A stretch of DNA of 9,567 nt from Candidatus Hydrogenedentota bacterium (GTDB taxonomy: Bacteria; Hydrogenedentota; Hydrogenedentia; Hydrogenedentiales; CAITNO01), in NCBI GenBank assembly GCA_903922535.1, contig CAIXUF010001315.1, forward strand, positions 1 to 9,567, given 5' to 3'. Positions within the stretch are counted from its first letter, which is position 1. Each line of letters starts with the position of its first letter. A program made the position numbers and the translations under genes. A model generated the notes under the pieces. The model made no database searches and was not told the DNA's origin. It saw only the letters and a program-made list of their open reading frames with translations. Positions 7,901-9,567 of this stretch are shown here, piece by piece.

Positions 7901-8052
7901 CGCGCCTTGGGGATGAGCGGCACCGTTCCTTCCGCCGCGATCTTTGCGGGCGGGATGTTGGTGCGTTTGGCCGTGTCGTGGCGGTAATCCTGCACCGACG
8001 GAAAAAGCGACTCCTCACCGGGACCCGTTGACTTGCTCGACTTGCGCGCCAT
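4975..8052 (-). CDS. Type III-like site-specific adenine DNA methyltransferase (beta class), long form
   Basis: This 1025-residue enzyme likely transfers a methyl group from S-adenosylmethionine to adenine N6 at a specific DNA site, marking host DNA against the helicase-nuclease encoded downstream. Motif order is beta class. NRLILGDSL precedes the catalytic motif IV MDPPYG (DPPY about 202-205). Then comes SGSIFVQISDENLHRVRQIL, a variable target-recognition region (about 297-460), and the AdoMet-binding motif I as LDPTCGSGTTAYVAEQWG (about 488-505). The roughly 180 residues before motif IV and roughly 490 after motif I make it far longer than a usual type III Mod (about 600-700). The C-terminal half includes GYDDLVIAGFSFDGPAQ and GSQLFTVFGQPRVRV, whose role I cannot name. 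I chose the ATG at 8050-8052 because AAGGGG lies 6 nt upstream; an in-frame ATG 20 codons earlier (8112) lacks one. The gene follows queA by 69 bases. GC falls sharply across the target-recognition part and is high on both sides, which suggests domain exchange. All motifs look functional. Confidence 0.92.
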   Translation of the reverse strand: MARKSSKSTGPGEESLFPSVQDYRHDTAKRTNIPPAKIAAEGTVPLIPKARYHYSPRRPPELRFDPTGAPDRLPKLLEAAQERALTPEETQLLADALREQEPWLEWAEKREQHQRGHFEVDPVALHIHERVSAQAILRVAARQDPQRDLFADPQLEYHQAVQFYRHDVDWSNRLILGDSLQAMSSLARREDLAGKVQMIYMDPPYGIKFASNFQSQVGNRDVKDKEQDLTREPEMVKAYRDTWHLGVHSYLSYLRDRLMVAKELLADSGSIFVQISDENLHRVRQILDDVFGNQNFVATVCYKKPGQRSSETLNVLTDFILWYARDRESVKYRQLYTFKSLDGDGGDHYNQLDLLSGEYRTLSSAERSGVEALPNGARVFETTALTSAGSQSGDGNITVQSKTYSPPSHKHWSVSLDGLRRVAAVERILPSPSTLRYKRFFDDFPVMEIDNRWDDIGIFGESLYVVRTADLAIQRCMLMTTDPGDLVLDPTCGSGTTAYVAEQWGRRWITADTSRVAVAIARQRLMTAKYEMYALRDEGKGLAGSFKYTTVPHVTLKSISQNTNLDPIFAKHEPILDQCLVTCNAALGEVTDPVRAKLRAKLTAKQARAGKKAVTDADERRWSLPKKGGTWEHWQMPFDADADWPKALQKAVTTYRAAWRAKMDAVNGCIAANADQEELVDQPEVVRGVTRVSGPFTVEAVQPPELSLSDVVAEIDAVGFDGEPEALEGGFGDADGPQPARTLRRVEARMDLETQNLDAYLDKMLRLLRGDGVRFPNNKQMKFTRLNALSGAWSGLHAEGRWMPDGQADPDPEGKATLCAAFGPQYGPVTAKLVEELVRAASRRGYDDLVIAGFSFDGPAQATIEEAQHPKLRIHMAHVRPDVNPGMDGLLKEQPGSQLFTVFGQPRVRVDGPDGDGMLTVTMEGVDIYNPVTNEIVSTGAAKVAAWFLDSDYDGRTFCITQAFFPDRTAWEKLAKALKGVIDPDAFEAFSGTKSLPFAPGANRCIAIKVIDPRGNEVMKVQRLG

Positions 8053-8083
8053 GGCGTACCCCTTCTGTGCGTTTGTGGGCTTT

Positions 8084-8112
8084 AGAGTACGTTTCTGTCC
8101 CGTCCGATGCAA
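8084..8112 (-). promoter_or_regulatory. Possible sigma-70-like promoter for the methyltransferase operon
   Basis: On the minus strand TTGCAT (8107-8112) and TACTCT (8084-8089) are separated by exactly 17 bases, in the 69-bp gap between queA and the methyltransferase gene. Each box matches only about half of the consensus, so this is a candidate only. If used, it would let the restriction-modification genes be transcribed apart from queA, with a leader of about 25 bases before the start codon. Confidence 0.25.
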
Positions 8113-8121
8113 GTCCGGGAA

Positions 8122-9144
8122 TCACAGAATCAGCATCACGTCGCCATAGGAATAAAACCGGAACCGCTCCCGCACGGCGTAACGGTAGGCTTCGAGCGTC
8201 AGTTCGGTGCCCGCGAAAGCGCAGACGAGGGCGAGCAGGCTGGATTTGGGCAGATGGAAGTTGGTTTGGAGGGCATCCACCCCCTGGAAACGGTAGGGCG
8301 GATGGATGTACTTGTCGGTGGTGCCGGTCCCCGGCATGAACGCCCCCTGATGAAACTGCGTCTCCAGCACGCGGGTGCAGGTGGTACCGACGGCCACAAC
8401 GCGCCCGCCCGCGGTGCGGGCCGAATTGAGCTTTGCGGCAGTCGCTTCGGGAAAGCAAAACTCCTCCGGGTCAACCCGGTGCTCCGCAAGCGTTTCGGCG
8501 GCAACGGGCTTGAAAGTGCCATAGCCCACATGGAGCGTCAGGAAGGCGCGGTCAATCCCCCTGGCATCGAGCGCGCCAAAAACGTCGTCCGTGAAGTGCA
8601 ATCCGGCGGTGGGTGCCGCCACCGCGCCCGGCTGGCGCGCAAACACGGTCTGGTAGCGGGTCAGATCGCCCGCGTCAGGCTGGTCGCGGTGGATGTAGGG
8701 GGGCAGCGGAATCTCCCCCACCGATTCGAGGACCTCAAGCACGTTGGCCGGGTCAAACCGGACGCGCCGCCGTCCGTCGGGCAGCACATCGCCGACCGTG
8801 GCGCTGACCCCGCCGCCAAAACGCACCACCGTCCCCGGTTTCACCTTGGCCGAGGGACGCACCAGTGTGACCCATTCACCGGGCTGCTCCTCGCGCAGCA
8901 GGAACACCTGGACCCGCCCGCCGGTGTCCTTTTGCCCGTACAGGCGCGCGCGAATCACGCGCGTGTCGTTCAGGGCCATGCAGTCGCCGGGGCGCAAATG
9001 ATCGGCCACGTTGCGGTATTGATCCTCGCGCATCTCGCCGGTGGCGCGGTTGATCACCAGCATGCGCGACGCATCGCGCCGTTCGCTCGGGTACTGCGCA
9101 ATCAGTTCCTCGGGAAGATAATAGTCAATGTCGGCGGTCTTCAT
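8122..9144 (-). CDS. QueA, S-adenosylmethionine:tRNA ribosyltransferase-isomerase
   Basis: QueA adds an epoxycyclopentanediol group, derived from the ribose of S-adenosylmethionine, to 7-aminomethyl-7-deazaguanine at wobble position 34 of tRNAs. The product is epoxyqueuosine, the penultimate step of queuosine synthesis. The 340 residues match the family's usual length. Family hallmarks are present in order: the DIDYYLPEELIAQYP opening (5-19), LNDTRVIRARL (58-68), APTAGLHFT (177-185), HVGYGTFKPV (205-214), AVGTTCTRVLE (251-261) and TNFHLPKSSLLALV (294-307), ending close to the normal C-terminus. I chose the ATG at 9142-9144 because the family typically begins M-[KR]-x-x-[DE]-[FI]-[DE] directly before the LPxELIAQ segment. 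Neither this ATG nor the one six codons upstream (9160-9162) has a clear ribosome-binding site. No other queuosine gene is in the window, and its place beside the restriction system is probably incidental. Confidence 0.97.
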   Translation of the reverse strand: MKTADIDYYLPEELIAQYPSERRDASRMLVINRATGEMREDQYRNVADHLRPGDCMALNDTRVIRARLYGQKDTGGRVQVFLLREEQPGEWVTLVRPSAKVKPGTVVRFGGGVSATVGDVLPDGRRRVRFDPANVLEVLESVGEIPLPPYIHRDQPDAGDLTRYQTVFARQPGAVAAPTAGLHFTDDVFGALDARGIDRAFLTLHVGYGTFKPVAAETLAEHRVDPEEFCFPEATAAKLNSARTAGGRVVAVGTTCTRVLETQFHQGAFMPGTGTTDKYIHPPYRFQGVDALQTNFHLPKSSLLALVCAFAGTELTLEAYRYAVRERFRFYSYGDVMLIL

Positions 9145-9344
9145 CGGGCAGCAGGGTAGCATATATGGTGGTGGAAACGCCTTCTTTTCAGACCGGAACC
9201 ATGTGGAAGGGGCTCCCCTGTTTCACCGCCGGGAATGGGGGTGATCCGGGCTTTGCAGCTTCCCATGATTCCCATACTTCTCATGCTTCCCATAATTCCC
9301 ACCCGAAACCGGCCCCGACCCGCAAGTGCTGCCGAAATCTCGGA
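9145..9344. other. Intergenic region between the phosphodiesterase gene and queA
   Basis: These 200 bases contain no supported gene. They hold a 9-bp periodic repeat (9257-9301) and a small palindrome aggggctcccct (9208-9219). No strong intrinsic terminator for the upstream gene is visible, only a 4-bp ccga/tcgg arm shortly after its stop. No convincing -35/-10 pair for queA is seen; a tatatg box overlaps the region just before its start. I saw no preQ1 riboswitch-like element, though a short aptamer could be missed by eye. Confidence 0.4.
9257..9301. repeat. Five-unit 9-bp tandem repeat (pattern TNNTTCCCA)
   Basis: Five consecutive 9-base units can be read: agcttccca, tgattccca, tacttctca, tgcttccca and taattccca. 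Position 1 is t in four of the five, the second and third bases vary, and the last six bases (ttccca) are constant apart from one change. On the minus strand the unit is TGGGAANNA, which in one frame would encode a G-[NK]-[YH]-type repeat. That frame has no support as a gene, so the array is best seen as a non-coding minisatellite. Unit divergence suggests it is not a very recent expansion. Confidence 0.7.
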
Positions 9345-9567
9345 CTACCTTTTGCCAAGTTCGCGCAGCGTGGACAGCAGCACGTCGGGCTTGTTGGAGA
9401 TGATCGCGTCCGCGCCGCATTCAACACAGCGCCGCATGGCGGCCGGGTCGTCGACGGTCCACACGGCACAGGTCTTGCCCGCCTGGTGGAACGCCGCGAT
9501 GCGCTCGGCCGTCACGGAATCGAAATTGATGTTGAACCCGGCGACGCCGGTGGCCTTGCCAAAGGCA
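9345..9567 (-). CDS. Glycerophosphodiester phosphodiesterase family protein, C-terminal fragment
   Basis: The gene enters from the right edge of the window, so only the last 73 codons before the TAG at 9345-9347 are present. The visible protein contains VAGFNINFDSVTAERIAAFH, then AGKTCAVWTVDDPAAMRRC, then CGADAIISNKPDVLLSTL. The W[TG]V(D/N) strand, the GAD(A/G)IIS(N/D)xP loop and the following helix are the closing elements of the TIM-barrel GDPD fold, which hydrolyses glycerophosphodiesters to an alcohol and glycerol 3-phosphate. The catalytic histidines and metal ligands of the N-terminal part lie outside the window, so activity, signal peptide and exact subfamily cannot be judged. It runs in the same direction as queA, with 200 bases between. 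Confidence 0.88.
   Translation of the reverse strand, partial: AFGKATGVAGFNINFDSVTAERIAAFHQAGKTCAVWTVDDPAAMRRCVECGADAIISNKPDVLLSTLRELGKR

Noticed and set aside
8107..9159. 350-codon plus-strand frame opposite queA
   Set aside because: It mirrors queA almost end to end. QueA motifs on the minus strand are unmistakable and the plus-strand translation resembles no family.
9223..9420. 65-codon minus-strand frame encoding a GNYGKHEKYGNHGKL peptide
   Set aside because: The peptide is only the translation of the 9-bp repeat, and the frame overlaps the end of the phosphodiesterase gene out of frame.
1..9567. CRISPR array, tRNA/rRNA genes, transposase, integrase or attachment sites
   Set aside because: I looked for regular spaced repeats, tRNA-like cloverleafs, and recombinase motifs and found none, so no mobile element can be supported even though GC differs among the defence genes.

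Overview
This window comes from a bacterial chromosome of fairly high GC, with every supported gene on the minus strand. QueA, a queuosine tRNA-modification enzyme, makes the host a bacterium. The phylum cannot be fixed from the sequence. The 9-bp periodic repeat before queA is of a kind I loosely associate with some environmental PVC-type or Hydrogenedentes-like genomes, but that is a weak impression.

In transcription order (right to left): the last 73 codons of a glycerophosphodiester phosphodiesterase-family gene (9345-9567, cut by the window edge); a 200-bp intergenic stretch with five 9-bp repeat units (9257-9301); queA (8122-9144); then a four-gene block that looks like a DNA-modification defence island. 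The block holds a very long beta-class adenine DNA methyltransferase (4975-8052), a small nucleotidyltransferase-fold protein resembling DUF6932 (4476-4946), an unrecognised 344-residue partner translationally coupled to it (3445-4479), and a 1053-residue DEAD/DEAH-type helicase with a C-terminal PD-(D/E)XK nuclease motif (172-3333). Positions 1-171 hold no gene I can support.

The methyltransferase and helicase-nuclease form a type III-like restriction-modification pair: one would mark host DNA, the other would translocate on and cut unmarked DNA. All key motifs are intact. The unusual part is the lower-GC two-gene cassette lodged between them, followed by two near-perfect tandem hairpins just before the nuclease gene. 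These could be a regulatory or toxin/antitoxin-like accessory of the system, or an independent insertion. The target-recognition part of the methyltransferase is also clearly poorer in GC than the rest of the gene, consistent with swapping of specificity domains. No transposase, integrase, CRISPR array, tRNA or rRNA was seen.
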